Below are positions 32,834-44,700 of a stretch of 64,000 nucleotides of DNA, piece by piece. The notes beneath the pieces were generated by a model, which was given only the letters and a program-made list of their open reading frames with translations, did not search any database and was not told where the DNA came from. The position numbers were made by a program, and so were the translations under genes. Positions within the stretch are counted from its first letter, which is position 1, and each line of letters opens with the position of its first letter. This DNA is from Dactylorhiza incarnata (Eukaryota > Streptophyta > Magnoliopsida > Asparagales > Orchidaceae), in contig JAWHQI010000061.1 in assembly GCA_033032865.1 (NCBI GenBank), positions 744,001 through 808,000 of the forward strand, read 5' to 3'.

Positions 32834-34764
32834 TGATGGGTACTCATGATAGGAGTCTAGTATTTATAAAAGTATCTAGCGGGGATGTCCGTAAAAGGCA
32901 GCAAGATATTTCCAAAGGCGGATAATTTCCAAAGGCGGATTATTTCCAAGAACGGGTGTTTCCAAAAACTCTTCCCCTCCTAATTCGGCAGGAGGAATAA
33001 AACGCGCAAAACCGACGCAAGCTTGGCCGTACCCCCTTGGGGTGCGGCCGAACCGCACCCCACGCATATGGGGTGCGGCCCAGCCGCACCCCACGAGGGG
33101 GGCGGACCAGCCACACCCCGCGCGGGGTGCGGCCTTGGCCGCGCCCCACCGGGGTGCGGCCAAGCCGCACCCCACGAATGGGGTGCGGCCTAGCCGCACC
33201 CCGCGCGGGGTGCGGCCTAGCCGCACCCCACACACGGGGTGCGGCCTAGCCGCACCCCGCACACGGGGTGCGGCCTAGCCGCACCCCGCACACGGGGTGC
33301 GGCCTAGCCGCACCCCGCACACGGGGTGCGGCCTAGCCGCACCCCGCATGGGGTGCGGCCTTGGCCGCACCCCCTTGGGGTGCGGCCTTGGCCGCACCCC
33401 CTTGGGGGTGCGGCCTTGGCCGCACCCCACGCATGGGGTGCGGCCTTGGCCGCACCCCCTTGGGGTGCGGCCTTGGCCGCACCCCCTTGGGGTGCGGCCA
33501 AGCCGCCTTTCCTCGAGGCGTGCTCGGCCCGCACCCCCTCTAGGGCGCGCCCATGCCGCGCCCCCCCCGAGGAGCGATCGCGTTGCGCACCCTCGAGGCG
33601 CGGTCGCCCGCCCCTCCCTCCGCGCAGGGTGCAGCCGCCCGCCTATCCGCCTTCCCCAGTAGGGGAGGGAGCTCGCAAGAAACCCTCACAGGCGCACTTG
33701 TCGTCAGAACGCATCCGCAATTCGTCACGCACTCAGGACGTTTTAGCACTAGCGCGCGCTTAGAACGTCTCTGAGCGCGGTCAGGAAGTCTTCTCACTTT
33801 TTGTCTTTCCGGCTTCTCACTTTTTGTCTTTCCGGCTTCTCACTTTTTGTCTTTCCGACTTCTCACATTTTGGGTTTCAGGCTTCTCACTTTTCAGGAAC
33901 AGTTAATCGCCTTTTTCGCCTCCAACAGAACTGCCCGAACTGCCCTAGCCGCCCAAGCTGCCCGAAGGGCAAGGTGGTCATTTACGAAAAATGGCGATCC
34001 GTGTGCCCAAAACCGGAAAATATGATTCGTCCACCGAGCATTTATGGAAACTGCCAACGGCAAAATTACCGGGCCGCCCCCGACAAAAACTATAAAAGGA
34101 GCCCCATGGCTTCATTTGAGAGGACCTTGACTTCTGGACTGGGGAGAGCTCCTTGCAGACTTTTGCGGAATTCTCCTTCGGCACTTGAAGATCTCCTTCG
34201 GGACTTGAAGATCTCCTTCGGGACTTGAAGATCCTCATCTTCCAGGAAGACGACGAGTCTTCTCGATTCCGAAAGGCGACAAGCAGTTCTCAGAAGAGGA
34301 AGACGACGAGCCTTCTCGATTCCGAAAGGCGACGAGCAATTCTCAGAAGGGAAAGGCGACCAGCCTTCTCGATTCCGAAAGGCGACGAGCAATTCTCAGA
34401 AGGGAAAGGCGACCAGCCTTCTCGGTTCCAGAAAGGCGACTAGCAGTCTTTAAGGGGAAAAGGACTTAGTTTTTTCGTGAGGTGGCCTGTCACCCTCGAA
34501 GCTCTCTTTCTCCAAATATTGTAACGAGCAGCGGTCTGTCGCGCTCGAGCTCTAGCTTCCAAGTTGTAACTCCTCCAGAAGATAGTGAAGTTTGGTCGGC
34601 ACAGCTCCGGCCGCGTGGTTTTTTACCCTTTCCGGGTTTTCCACGTTAAAAAGTCTCTGCGTACTCAACGAACCTCTAATTAACTGTTTGCGCGCTTAGC
34701 CTGCTCACGAGCTAAGGCGGTTCAAGTGAACCGGTCTACCAAGAGCCCTAAGCGTTCCGCAACA
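32834..34764 (+). repeat. 3' LTR of element C
   Basis: 1931 bp. TATA box at 34091-34098. Near its left end, minus-strand TATAAATA (32868-32861) points into the interior and could start the antisense gene. Hairpin array at about 33033-33510. Followed by the target copy ATATA. Confidence 0.93.
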
Positions 34765-34769
34765 ATATA

Positions 34770-36197
34770 TATATATATATATATATATGTTTTTATATAT
34801 AAGTTATATATATATTCACTCAAATTTCCATGCATGCAGCTCTCCCGTGCCTCCTCCATGAGTCGCCGGCCACCTAGCTGGAGCAGCCCGCCGGCCACCT
34901 CCTCCATGTGAGCCTCCACGTCAGCAATCCACCTCCGCATGCGCGCCTCTCCACGTTAGCGATCCGACCCGGGCTCCTCTTCCTCGCTGCCGTTTCACCT
35001 TCCACCAGCAGCTCCTCCATTGTAACGCCTCCACCAGCACAGGAGCTCCTCCAATTCCGCCTCCAAAGATGACGCCTCCAGCCCAAGCTCCTACATATGC
35101 GCCTCCTCCGCCGATGCCGCCTCGGATGGGCCGTCAATCTACCTCCTCCTCCCAAGCCATTTCAACTCCAAACCTCTATAAATTACCTCGGGAAGGAGGA
35201 GGTAAGGGAGGAGAAAAAGAGGACTGAGATGCTAAAAGTGTTTTAAGTTAGTTTATTTTATTAGAGTTTTCGGATTAATATTATATATTTTTGGTGTTAA
35301 GGTTGTTCGTCTTTTGATCCTCTAATTTAATCGTGTACTTCTCCTATTCCTATTTATAATTTTCGTGTAACCTCTATTTCTACTAGCAATAAAATATTAT
35401 TTTTATTTCTATTTCAATTTTTGTCACAATTTGGCTATCGTCACTTTCTCTTATGTCATCATGTCGTATAATAATGATTCTCACATCTACATGAGTAGCT
35501 AATTTCTATAGTGCTCGGTCGCGACGATCCGAGGATGAGATAAGTTTTGTTATGATTTTTAGATTTGTTTTTCTCTAATTGTTGAACGCGTACGATTTAC
35601 CGCTGGTCAACTCATTGAGGCTATATCTTTTATATAGTTTTCATAATGGTTTTCGCTCTTTAGTTGGCCGAGAGGCTCGTAAGGCGAATCGATCACCCAT
35701 CGGTAAAAGGAGTAGAACGCAACCATCGAGAGAAGACGACGTAACTCTTCCGGATTGAAGTAAAATTCAATAGCGAGGTTCACAACCTAAGGCAAGTCTT
35801 AGGCGATGCGATTTGAGAACGAAAGTTCGGTCGATACACCTAAGCTTAGTTGAACCTAAACCTCGAAAGAGTGGTGTTCATGCTTTGGGAACCTCCACGG
35901 TCAAAGCCTCTTTAACAAGAGAATTGTAATATATTCTCATTTCAATTTTCTCTATATCCGAGGTGACTCAAAGATCGGGTATTAGTTTTAAACCATCGAT
36001 TTAATTCCGTTAGCATTTCTTCTAGTTTTTACTATTCGCAACCACAACTCAATTTGTATTTGATAAGATAATAATGATTTTCAAAGTAGAATTACTCAAC
36101 CACCCCGAGTCTAATACGACCTTGGTTTTATAAATCTATACTACTTTCGATACGGTACACTTGCCGTTGTCATTTGCAAGCATAGTTTTGCGCATCA
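34770..36197 (+). repeat. LTR D, right half
   Basis: Continues LTR D after element C and ends CATAGTTTTGCGCATCA. Without element C the LTR would be about 1.86 kb. It includes a candidate promoter (CTATAAATTACC near 35176) and long noncoding stretches. The older element's interior and 5' LTR are not identifiable here. The flanks (GTGTT before, GGTGC after) do not match, so it is not a simple solo LTR. Confidence 0.45.
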
Positions 36198-36198
36198 G

Positions 36199-36790
36199 GT
36201 GCAAATAGAGATTTACACATCAAGTAGTAGATTATGACCTCAATAAATTCTGGGAAAAATTACCATGGCATAATACTGGTCTAAAAACACCAAATCCTAA
36301 GTTTCACATTTTTAACAGGAATATTTGATCATAAATTCTATTTAACATAAATGAGGTGCAAATAGGGATTTACACATCAAGTGCTATGCTAAGACTTCAA
36401 TAAATTTTGGTAAAATTACTATAGCACAATATTGGTCTAAAACGCCCGATCCTGAGTTTCATATTAATCCAAGGAGTATTTACCCTTAATTATCATTTAT
36501 TACATTTGGTGTGCGTATTAGGGTTTACACTACAAGTGCTAAAATTTGACTTCCTAAAATTCTGGAAAAATTACAGAAGTATTATATTGACATAAAAACA
36601 CTATTTCCAGAAGATCACAATTTTTCAACCATTTTAAACCCATAATTTCTATTTATCATGAATGCACATTATTATGAAATTACAAAAGAAATACCAGAAA
36701 TAATCACTCATAAATTCTGATAAAATTACCATAGGCTTATATTAGCATCATGACCTACTGTGATTTATCTCAAATTTGTTAGACTCATAA
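36199..36790. repeat. Degenerate ~155-bp tandem repeat, 3-4 copies
   Basis: GGTGCAAATAGAGATTTACA and variants start units at 36198, about 36352 and about 36508, with a fourth, more decayed unit after 36665. Each unit contains AATTCTGG.AAAATTAC and a CTAAAAACAC-like segment. Confidence 0.7.
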
Positions 36791-38998
36791 AAACTCAGTA
36801 ATTGCACAAGATTCATAAGGGGTATATTTGTAATTTTGACTATCTATAACATGAAATATTTCCCAAAACTTCTCAGAAAATTCATGCTGCCATAATAATG
36901 AAATCAGAGACTAAACCCTAAGTTTCACTTCATTCTGAAATCATATGACCCCCTTTTCATCTTATAACTTAATTTAGGGGTAATTTAGTAATTTCCACAT
37001 TTTGAGATTTTTGTACCCAAAAATCTCCAAATAACTTTTGGAAAGTCATATTACTGCCATGGACCAATGTCCAGCATTTCAAAGCCATTGGGTCAACCCC
37101 CAAGGCTTAGGGCCCTCTCCAACCCAAAATTTGCTAAGGCGCACATTAAGGTCTTTAGCCTAGCTCTTGCATGGCTCATAACTCCACATACACAAGGCCA
37201 AACGGTCTCAAATTTCTACCAGTGATATAGATATATATAAAGAGTTCACCACCCAAATTAGGGGGTGTTTGGAGTTATACAACTCCACAAATATCAAATA
37301 TTTACGTTTTCTAATAAATATAATAACTCAATAGATATACATCCAAAAATTCTCAAATTTAATCCCTAGGCGTGTCATCATACCATGCATGCATGGTAGA
37401 AATTTCAGGTCAAGGTGAGGTCTAACAAAAAAGTTATAAGCAAAATAGTTTCTGACCTAGCCTAGGACCAGTCCCACCAAAACAGGTGCCGTGGGTCCTA
37501 CACACCTCCAAATGGTCTAATCTTAGGTCCTATGGAAACTAGAGACCAAGGCCTTCAACAGTTGTCTCAGCCAACTTTTCCTAAAAAGGCTTCTAAGGGC
37601 CTCAAATTAATTAATCAAATCTGACAAAATAATGTGACAGATTTCATATATAGGTGTGACATTAATATATTTATATATATATATATATATAAAACGATGG
37701 CTGCACGAATCTTGGCGTGGAATTGGACGGTATCGGGTCATCGTTCCCGATAGGCGAATGGCTTGGATTGCCCGCGCCTGGGCCATTTTGCGGGCCGTTT
37801 TCCGGCGAGCTGAGGCCGTATCCGGCCAAACGCCCAAGCCACCACCACCAGTCGACATAGGGCTTCCGACTGGCGATGTTGGTTTGGCCTGAGGTGGCCG
37901 GAGAGGGGCTCCGGCATCTTTGCATTTTGCGGTCAGGAACATCAAAATCACAGTGGATGGATCTCCACCTTCTCGACAGATCTCAATGAGGATAGAAGAG
38001 AGAGCTAGCACAGGAGGAGGGGGAGAGGAAACTTGCCTTGATTGTGGCTGATGAGGCGTGTTATTCGCTTGGGGGTCATGGCCGAGCTCCTCCTTGAATC
38101 CATGGTGATTCCTCTGATCTGGGCCCGATCTCATCAGCAAGGTTAGGGCTTTTCATTCCTTGGATGATTTCGAAGCTGGTGGTGATGATTATTTGGGCTG
38201 AGGGGGTCTTGATAGCTGCCAGCCGTTATGGGCGATTTCTCTAAAGTTGGCACCTCCCTCCATAGCCACTGCTACAGCTCCAACTCAGCAGGAAATTAAT
38301 GCTTGAGCTGTGAGGAGTTGATTAAGGGTGTAAACCAGGCTTAACTCCTCCTAATTCCTGGTTCACCATTTATGGTGGTCGGCCACTTGGTGGAGCTTCC
38401 TCCTCCCTCCTCCACTTGGCTGCCACCTCACCAAAAACTGCTGGGAATTACTCCCTAGGTTCAGGGCACAGTAAAGGAGGAAGGATTGAGTGCCAATTGG
38501 CACTCAATCCATGAATTCCTCCTTGGACTCATGTGAGGATTGGGGGTTTCCCTAAATGCCCCTTGCATGGCATCTCCACTCAATTTCAGAGGGCATAAGT
38601 GGTCATTGTGTATGCGGGCTGCAGGATGGGCTTCCTATTGAGGCCTTAGCCCATTGGAAATGGTTTAGGCTTTTAATTTCTTCCTTAGGGCTCAACTTTG
38701 ACCATTGTTGACTTTAGGGTTGACTTGGTCAAGGTGATGAGTCGACTGGACCGATGAGTTGGTCTTGAGTCCCTTGACACCATATAATATTGATTGGGTC
38801 TTGGTGGGGTCAATTTGTCATTTTGAAGCCTAATATCAAGTTATAAGCCATGGAGTCAAATTCGACTATTTGCACACCAAGGTGATTTTCACTTATTCAC
38901 CTTGGTTCTTAAGGCCATTTTGTCCTCTTAAGGCAATGTCATGACCTTGTCATGACAAAAATGCATCTTAGGAGTCTAGTTGTTTTGGGGATGTTACA
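36791..38998 (-). repeat. Right part of a chromodomain-element-type LTR (TGTAACATCCCC family)
   Basis: The right end TTGTTTTGGGGATGTTACA, with TTTTTGTCATGACAAGG-type sequence just inside (read on the minus strand), matches the LTR end at 60744. It is therefore a minus-sense LTR of a related family. The left boundary was not found; it may reach into the 155-bp repeats. Contains a (TA)n tract (about 37665-37692). Open frames near 37607-38140 have no family resemblance. Confidence 0.5.
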
Positions 38999-39879
38999 GG
39001 ATGTTTGTGTGTTTGGTTGTCCGTGTCTGTGTGTGTTCATGTGTCATGTAAGAGAGAAGGGGAGAGGAGAAAAAGTTCTATAAATACTTTTTTAAAGTTT
39101 TATAAAAACATTTTTATAAGGTTTTATAAAAAAATTATATAAAGAAATTTTATAAAACTTTAACTACAATATATAATGAAACTTTAAAATGATTTTTTGT
39201 TAAAATATAAATGTTTTTGAGAAAAATAATTATAAAATATTAATGTATATTTTTTTACGATCATTTTGAGTACTCATATGTATATGTTGCGGGCGAAGAG
39301 GTAAAATTATATTAAAAATTTATATTAAAAAATTAATATGTTACGGTCATTTTGAGTCCTCCATATGTTTTTTACGGTCATTTTTGAGTGCGTGATTTAA
39401 TTTTAATTCCAAAATTATATTAAAAAATTAATGTCATATTAATCTGCATTCATTTTTACATTTAATATATTTTTAATTTTTAGTTTTGTTTTGTTCAAAA
39501 TTTTATGAAGGAAAATTTTCATCCATATATTCCATTCATTCATATGAGAGTGAGAGAGAGCTGCATGGGAGAGGTAAAAAAACTTTTATAAAAAGTTAAA
39601 GATTTATAAAAAAAACCATACGTGCAAAAATACATGTCGCAATAGTACCACATATCTGCGACAGCCGCGCACGGATGTTTGCGAGCTGTAGGATTACTAC
39701 TGTCGGCGCGTTAGAGCACCATCAAGGCGGGGTACTATCGCGCGCATACAATCTTTTTTTTTTTCAAAAAAAATAATCATTCAAAACTTTGATAATAAAA
39801 TAGTACAAAAATTGAAAATAAAATATGATATATTTTTTATAACAAAACTTTAATAATAAAATATTACTATTAGTAAGGA
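38999..39879. other. AT-rich DNA, no gene seen
   Basis: Many TTTATAAAA-type words. A short GC-rich stretch (about 39650-39740) has GCGACAGCCGCGCACGG. It is probably interior of the CACTA-type element ending at 40154. Confidence 0.4.
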
Positions 39880-40154
39880 CAATGTCTTTGTCACAAAAAA
39901 CTTTCATGATGTGGTTACAATTGATACTTATTGTGAGAAAATTTTTCTATTTGTAACGTAACATTAGTGTTGTTACAAATACTTACAGTTATAGTAACGA
40001 ATTAATTATTATTGTAACAAAATTTAAAATATTTGTTACAAAAAAGTAATTTTTTGTAACAACAAAAAAAATTTATTACTAAATATAACTATTAGTAACA
40101 AACTGTGTTTTAGTTATATTTCAGTCCTTACAACAGGTGCAGTTTGTTGTAGTG
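39880..40154 (-). mobile_element. CACTA-type transposon terminus with subterminal repeats
   Basis: Read on the minus strand the end is CACTACAACAAACTGCACC, matching the CACTACAA.AAA terminal repeat of plant CACTA (En/Spm) elements. The adjoining 270 bp hold about ten TTGTTAC/GTAACAA copies in both orientations, like subterminal transposase sites. The three bases after it, TTG, would be the target copy. The partner end was not found in the window. The Transposase_24 fragment at 111-1392 may belong to it. Confidence 0.6.
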
Positions 40155-40199
40155 TTGATTTCTTGCTAAGAGGATTTGTTATTATCAAAAGGGGGAGAT
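40155..40199 (+). promoter_or_regulatory. Polypurine tract of an old SIRE-like element
   Basis: GTTATTATCAAAAGGGGGAG precedes LTR K. It is the characteristic tract before the 3' LTR in SIRE-lineage copia elements. Confidence 0.65.
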
Positions 40200-40469
40200 T
40201 GATGGACATGTGTGTCACATCCCTTTGTTTGAGAATAACAAATCCCAAATTGTATTTGAACTTGCTTGTCGTGTGTTTATAGTGTGCACGAACTATAGGT
40301 GCAATACTCCACAGGTAGAAAGCAGCTGAATTCAAACATCTGGAAGAATGCACTACCGCCAGCGTTAGAGCTACCGCTATTCGCTAGCTCAGGTTCCGTC
40401 TCAGCGGCTTCGTCTCAGCGGTTTGGTTTCGTCTCAGCGGTCCCTTAGCACTACCGCAAGCGCTACCGC
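40200..40469 (+). repeat. LTR K (SIRE-like), left part, split by element J
   Basis: Begins TTGATGGACATGTGTGTCAC. Its right portion has GTCTCAGCGG and GCGCTACCGC motif copies. Element J inserted at ACCGC (40465-40469). Confidence 0.6.
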
Positions 40470-41671
40470 TGTTGAAATTATTGAAGTGGAAGTGGAGGAG
40501 GCTTTTGGACCTGGGCGGTCTGGGAAGAGACCGGGCGGTCTGGCGTGACCACACGGTCTGGCGGTCTGACAATGGCGATCTGTTCTATTGGTCAGCTGCA
40601 GCTTCCGGGGTTGACCGCTGGTCTGGTCCAAGGGCTGCTGGAGGTGGAGGTCGTGTGGTCTGGCTGTGACCGCATGACGGGTGATCTTCCTCAGGGTCGC
40701 GCGGTCTGTCTCTGACCGCGTGACAAGTTGTTCTCTTTAAGGACGTGCCGGTCTGGCGTGACCGCACGGGTTGGCTCTTGAATCCGGTCTGGTGGCTTTC
40801 CAGAGGGTTCTGAAGGAGTTCGCGGACTAAGTCATTCTTAGTCGCGCGGTCGCAGTTCGCGGTCTCAGGAGGAGACCAGGAGGGCGAGCTGGCTGTGTTG
40901 CGGTCTCAGGCGAACACAGGTGGTGGGTGACTTCTAGGCGGTCTGGCGATCTCCGTGTGGAGTCGTGTTCAGACCAAGGGAGTAGTGATCTCCCGCGGTC
41001 TGGAGTGAAGTCGGCGCTCACCAAAATGAAGCAGGAGGGTTGCACTGATTGCGCGGGTTGACCGGTAAGGTCGCGCGATCTGATGGGTGGTGACTCTATC
41101 TCATGGGGTGGTGACTGGATCAGGTCTCACGCCTATAAATAGGGAGTCACTGTTGCAACAAGTAGAACACACCAAGTGTAAGCCGAGTTTGCCTAGTTCC
41201 TGCGGTCTGTGTTTCTGACCGAGCGGTCTCTGATTGAATTCTTCTTTGTGCAGCTTCTGCGGATAGTGCAGGCAGCAGCGATCACCTCTTCCTCTGAAAG
41301 TGTTCGGGCGGTTTGCGGCTTGGAGTTGTGGTGCTGGAGTTCGGGAATCAGGAGATCGGGAAAGGAGCGGTCTGGTGCAGCGGTCTGGTGGTGTTTCGAG
41401 ATCGGGAGCGGTTGCGGTCTGGCAGCAGCGGTCTGGCGAGCTGCTGAGTTCGGCAAGAGACCGTGCGGTCTCAGTTATCTTCAGTTTCTGTTCTTTCTCT
41501 TTGAAGTTTTGTGCTGACGAAATCATGTTTAGTCGAGCATGTCTTGCCCTGTAATTGAAGTGTTGCTATCAATAAAGATCGTTTTGTTCGCCTAAGATTG
41601 TCTCTGGTTGTTTGGCTTGCATCTCTAGTTGTTATTCCTGCTTACTCTCACAAGGTTCGGAAAATTTCACA
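40470..41671 (+). repeat. 5' LTR of element J
   Basis: TGTTGAAATTATTGAAGTGG...TTTCACA. TATA box TATAAATA at 41134-41141. Upstream are more than 20 copies of GCGGTCT / AGACCGC / GACCGC in both orientations (about 40515-41085), with more downstream. Confidence 0.95.
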
Positions 41672-41683
41672 TGGTATCAGAGC
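41672..41683 (+). promoter_or_regulatory. Primer binding site of element J
   Basis: TGGTATCAGAGC, exact complement of the plant initiator tRNA-Met 3' end, directly after the LTR. Confidence 0.95.
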
Positions 41684-41759
41684 CAGGTTGGAGTTGAAAG
41701 AGCAGTGAATAACTTAGAGTAGCCACCGCCTTTGTGAAGAAGGAACCAGAGGAAGAGCA

Positions 41760-44700
41760 ATGGAAGGTGGTTTTGCAAGAGGTCTTGGTATTGAGATGCT
41801 TACATCGACTAACTTCAAGAAGTGGAAGTCGTGTATGCAGAGCTATCTTCTGGGTGAGGACCTCTGGGAGGTGGTAGGAGGAGATGAAACAGAAGAGGTG
41901 AAGGCAATAGAAGGAGGTGATAATGGACCGGCCGTGAGGGCATGGAGGAAGACCAACGCCAAGGCCGAGTTCACCTTGAAGCGTGCCATTTCACCTGATC
42001 TCTTTGATCACATCTTGGGGTGTGGATCAGCTGCTGAGATCTGGAGAGCCCTGGATGGGCTGTTTAACAAAAAGAATATAGCAAGGCTACAGTTCTTAGA
42101 GAATGAGCTGGCGAGGTCAGCTCAAGGTGATCTTTCTATCTCGAACTTTTTCTTGAAGATGAAGAATCTCTGCGCTGAGATATCAGCACTGGATCCTGAT
42201 GAGCCAATTTCTGAGGCGAAGCTGAAGAGGCACATCATCCGCGGCTTGCGGAAGGAATATGTGGCCTTTGTGACGTCGGTACAGGGATGGGCAAATCAGC
42301 CGTCTCTGCTAGAGCTGGAGAATCTGCTAGCTTCGCAGGAAAGTCTGGCAAGGCAGATGGCGGGGGTGTCAGTGACTGGGGGAGATGGCGAGGTTCTCTT
42401 CTCAGGGAAGAAGAAGTGGGAGAAGAAGAAGAAGACCACGAAAGGCCATGGGCCTTCAACTTCTGGGCAGCAGGAAAGGGGGTATGCTCCCAAGGCTGAC
42501 GGGAAGAAGAAGAAGGAAGGTCTCAAATGCTTCAAGTGCGGAAAGGTTGGGCACTTTAGGAAGGACTGCAGGCTGAATACTCAGCCAGGGCATGCTGCTG
42601 AGAAGGAGGAAGCACCGGCCAGGCACTTTGATGGAGGATGGGGAGGAGCCTTCTCGGCTTTTATTGGAGCCTCGGCTCCTATCAACTATCAGGAGGACTG
42701 GATCGTGGACTCGGGTTGTGGTCATCACCTCACCGGGGACGAGTCGAAGCTTTCTTCAGCAGAGTCGTACACAGGTAACAATGCTATTATCACTGCAGAT
42801 AATACTGTGCATGCAGTCGAGAAGGTGGGGGTTGTTTCTTTGGGCAGTGATAGAGGGCCACTTACTTTGAAGAGTGTCTATCATGTGCCCGGAATGAAGA
42901 AAAACCTCTTCTCCGTGACCAACGCTGTTGACGCTGGGTATCACGTTCTGTTCGGCCCGACAGAAGTGAAATTTCTACGAAATGTAGAGGCCGTGAAGGC
43001 CGAGGTCGTCCATGTCGGGAGAAGGGCGAAGGACTTGTTCGTTTTGTCGACAAGTTCCTACGTTGACAAGATGAAGACGAATGATGGTGCCGTTATATGG
43101 CATGAGAGGTTGGGGCACGTAGGTATGGGCAAGCTGAAAGCTATGGCGGTGAGAGGTCTGGTCAAGGGCCTGCCAAGTCTATCCTCCTACGGTGAAGGTC
43201 ATGTTTGTGAGGGATGTCAGTTCGGCAAGTCTCATCGACTACCGTTTGACAAGTCGCAGACAAGGAGTAGTGTGCCGTTGGAGTGCATCCACGGTGACTT
43301 GATGGGACCTACTGCTACCCCAAGCCTCGGAGGCAGCAGATATATGCTGGTGTTGATCGATGATTACACCAGATATGTCTGGGTTTATTTCCTGAAGGAG
43401 AAGGCGGAGGCGTTTGCCAAGTTTGTGGAGTTCAAGGAGCTCGTGGAAGGTCGGCTGGGACTGCGGGTGAAGAAGCTGAGGACTGACAACGGAGGGGAGT
43501 TCACCTCCAGTGAGTTCTCTACTTTTTGCAGGAAGGCAGGCATCCGGAGAGAGCTCACTTGTGCTCATACTCCACAACAGAACGGAGTTGCAGAACGGAA
43601 GATCCGTCATCTGACGGAGACCTGCAAGTGTTGGCTGCATGCCAAGAGTATCCCAAAGTCCTTCTGGGCGGAGGGAATGTCTTGTGCTGCCTACGTCATC
43701 AACAGGATGCCTCTGAGCCCCATCAACATGCTGACTCCACATGAGATGATGTTCAAGGAGAAGCCAAGTGTGGCACACCTTAGGGTGTTTGGTTCCACCT
43801 GCTACGTGCATGTTCCAGATGCTCTTCGAACGAAGCTAGATGCGAAAGCAAGGAAGCTAGTCTTCGTGGGATACGATGAGCGGAAGAAAGGGTGGAAGTG
43901 CATGGACCCAGAGACGCGGAGATTTGTTGTATCTCGCGACGTCGTGTTCGATGAGGTGACATCTTACAAGGGGTCTTCTGATGTGGAGTTACCAGAGAGC
44001 AGGGTGGAGATGCCAGAGAAAGCTGTGGAGAATCTTCAGGTGGAGCTACCTGTGTCACCAGGTGGTCCATCTCCTTCTAGGTCCGAGACGGGGGCTTCTG
44101 GTTCAGGGAGCAGGGGGAGCGATGCTCCTAGCACGTCTGGAAGGGGAGCTAGGGAAGAAGCAGCGGATGACATTGCAGCTCAAGGGAAGGAGCTGAGGAG
44201 ATCGAAGCGATCTATCATTGCCCCTGATCGCTATACAGGAGGAAACGCAGTGAGCTTTGTCTCATGTTTCTTTGCTGGTCCCTTGGATGAGAGGGAGCCG
44301 TCGAGCTTTGAGAAGGCCCAAGGCGTGAAGGAGTGGGACGTTGCGATGCAAGAAGAGATGGCAGCTCTTGAGAAGAACGAGACCTGGTCTCTTGTGCCCA
44401 AGCCCAAGGGCATCACTCCTGTGACATGCAAGTGGGTCTACAAGCTGAAGAAGAAAGCTGACGGCAGTATCGAGCGTTACAAGGCTCGTCTTGTAGCTCG
44501 GGGGTTCTCGCAGCAATACGGTGAAGATTATGATGAGACATTCAGTCCGGTGGCAAAAATGACTTCAGTTCGGTTCATCATTGCCTTGGCGGCATTCAGT
44601 GGATGGGAGATTTGGCAGCTCGACGTCAAGAACGCTTTCTTGTACGGCGAGATTGACAAGGACATCTTCATGGTCCAGCCACCAGGTTTTGTGTTTGAAG

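Larger units (their letters stand above)
25886..34764 (+). mobile_element. Element C: non-autonomous Tat-like LTR retrotransposon
   Basis: LTRs at 25886-27872 and 32834-34764 start TGATGGGTACTCATG and end CCGCAACA. The target duplication ATATA is at 25881-25885 and 34765-34769. The interior (about 5 kb) has a Tat-type primer site, a gag-like gene and a spliced antisense gene, but no RT, RNase H or integrase. LTRs differ by about 3 substitutions plus loss or gain of two repeat units (27 and 29 bp), so it moved very recently and must have used enzymes supplied in trans, probably by a Tat element. Confidence 0.92.

Noticed and set aside
37607..38140. 177-residue minus-strand ORF
   Set aside because: Low-complexity, no family resemblance, and lies in LTR-like noncoding DNA with a TA repeat.
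41672..41683. tRNA-like match
   Set aside because: It is the 12-bp primer binding site complementary to initiator tRNA-Met, not a tRNA gene. The same applies to 60140 and 63539.
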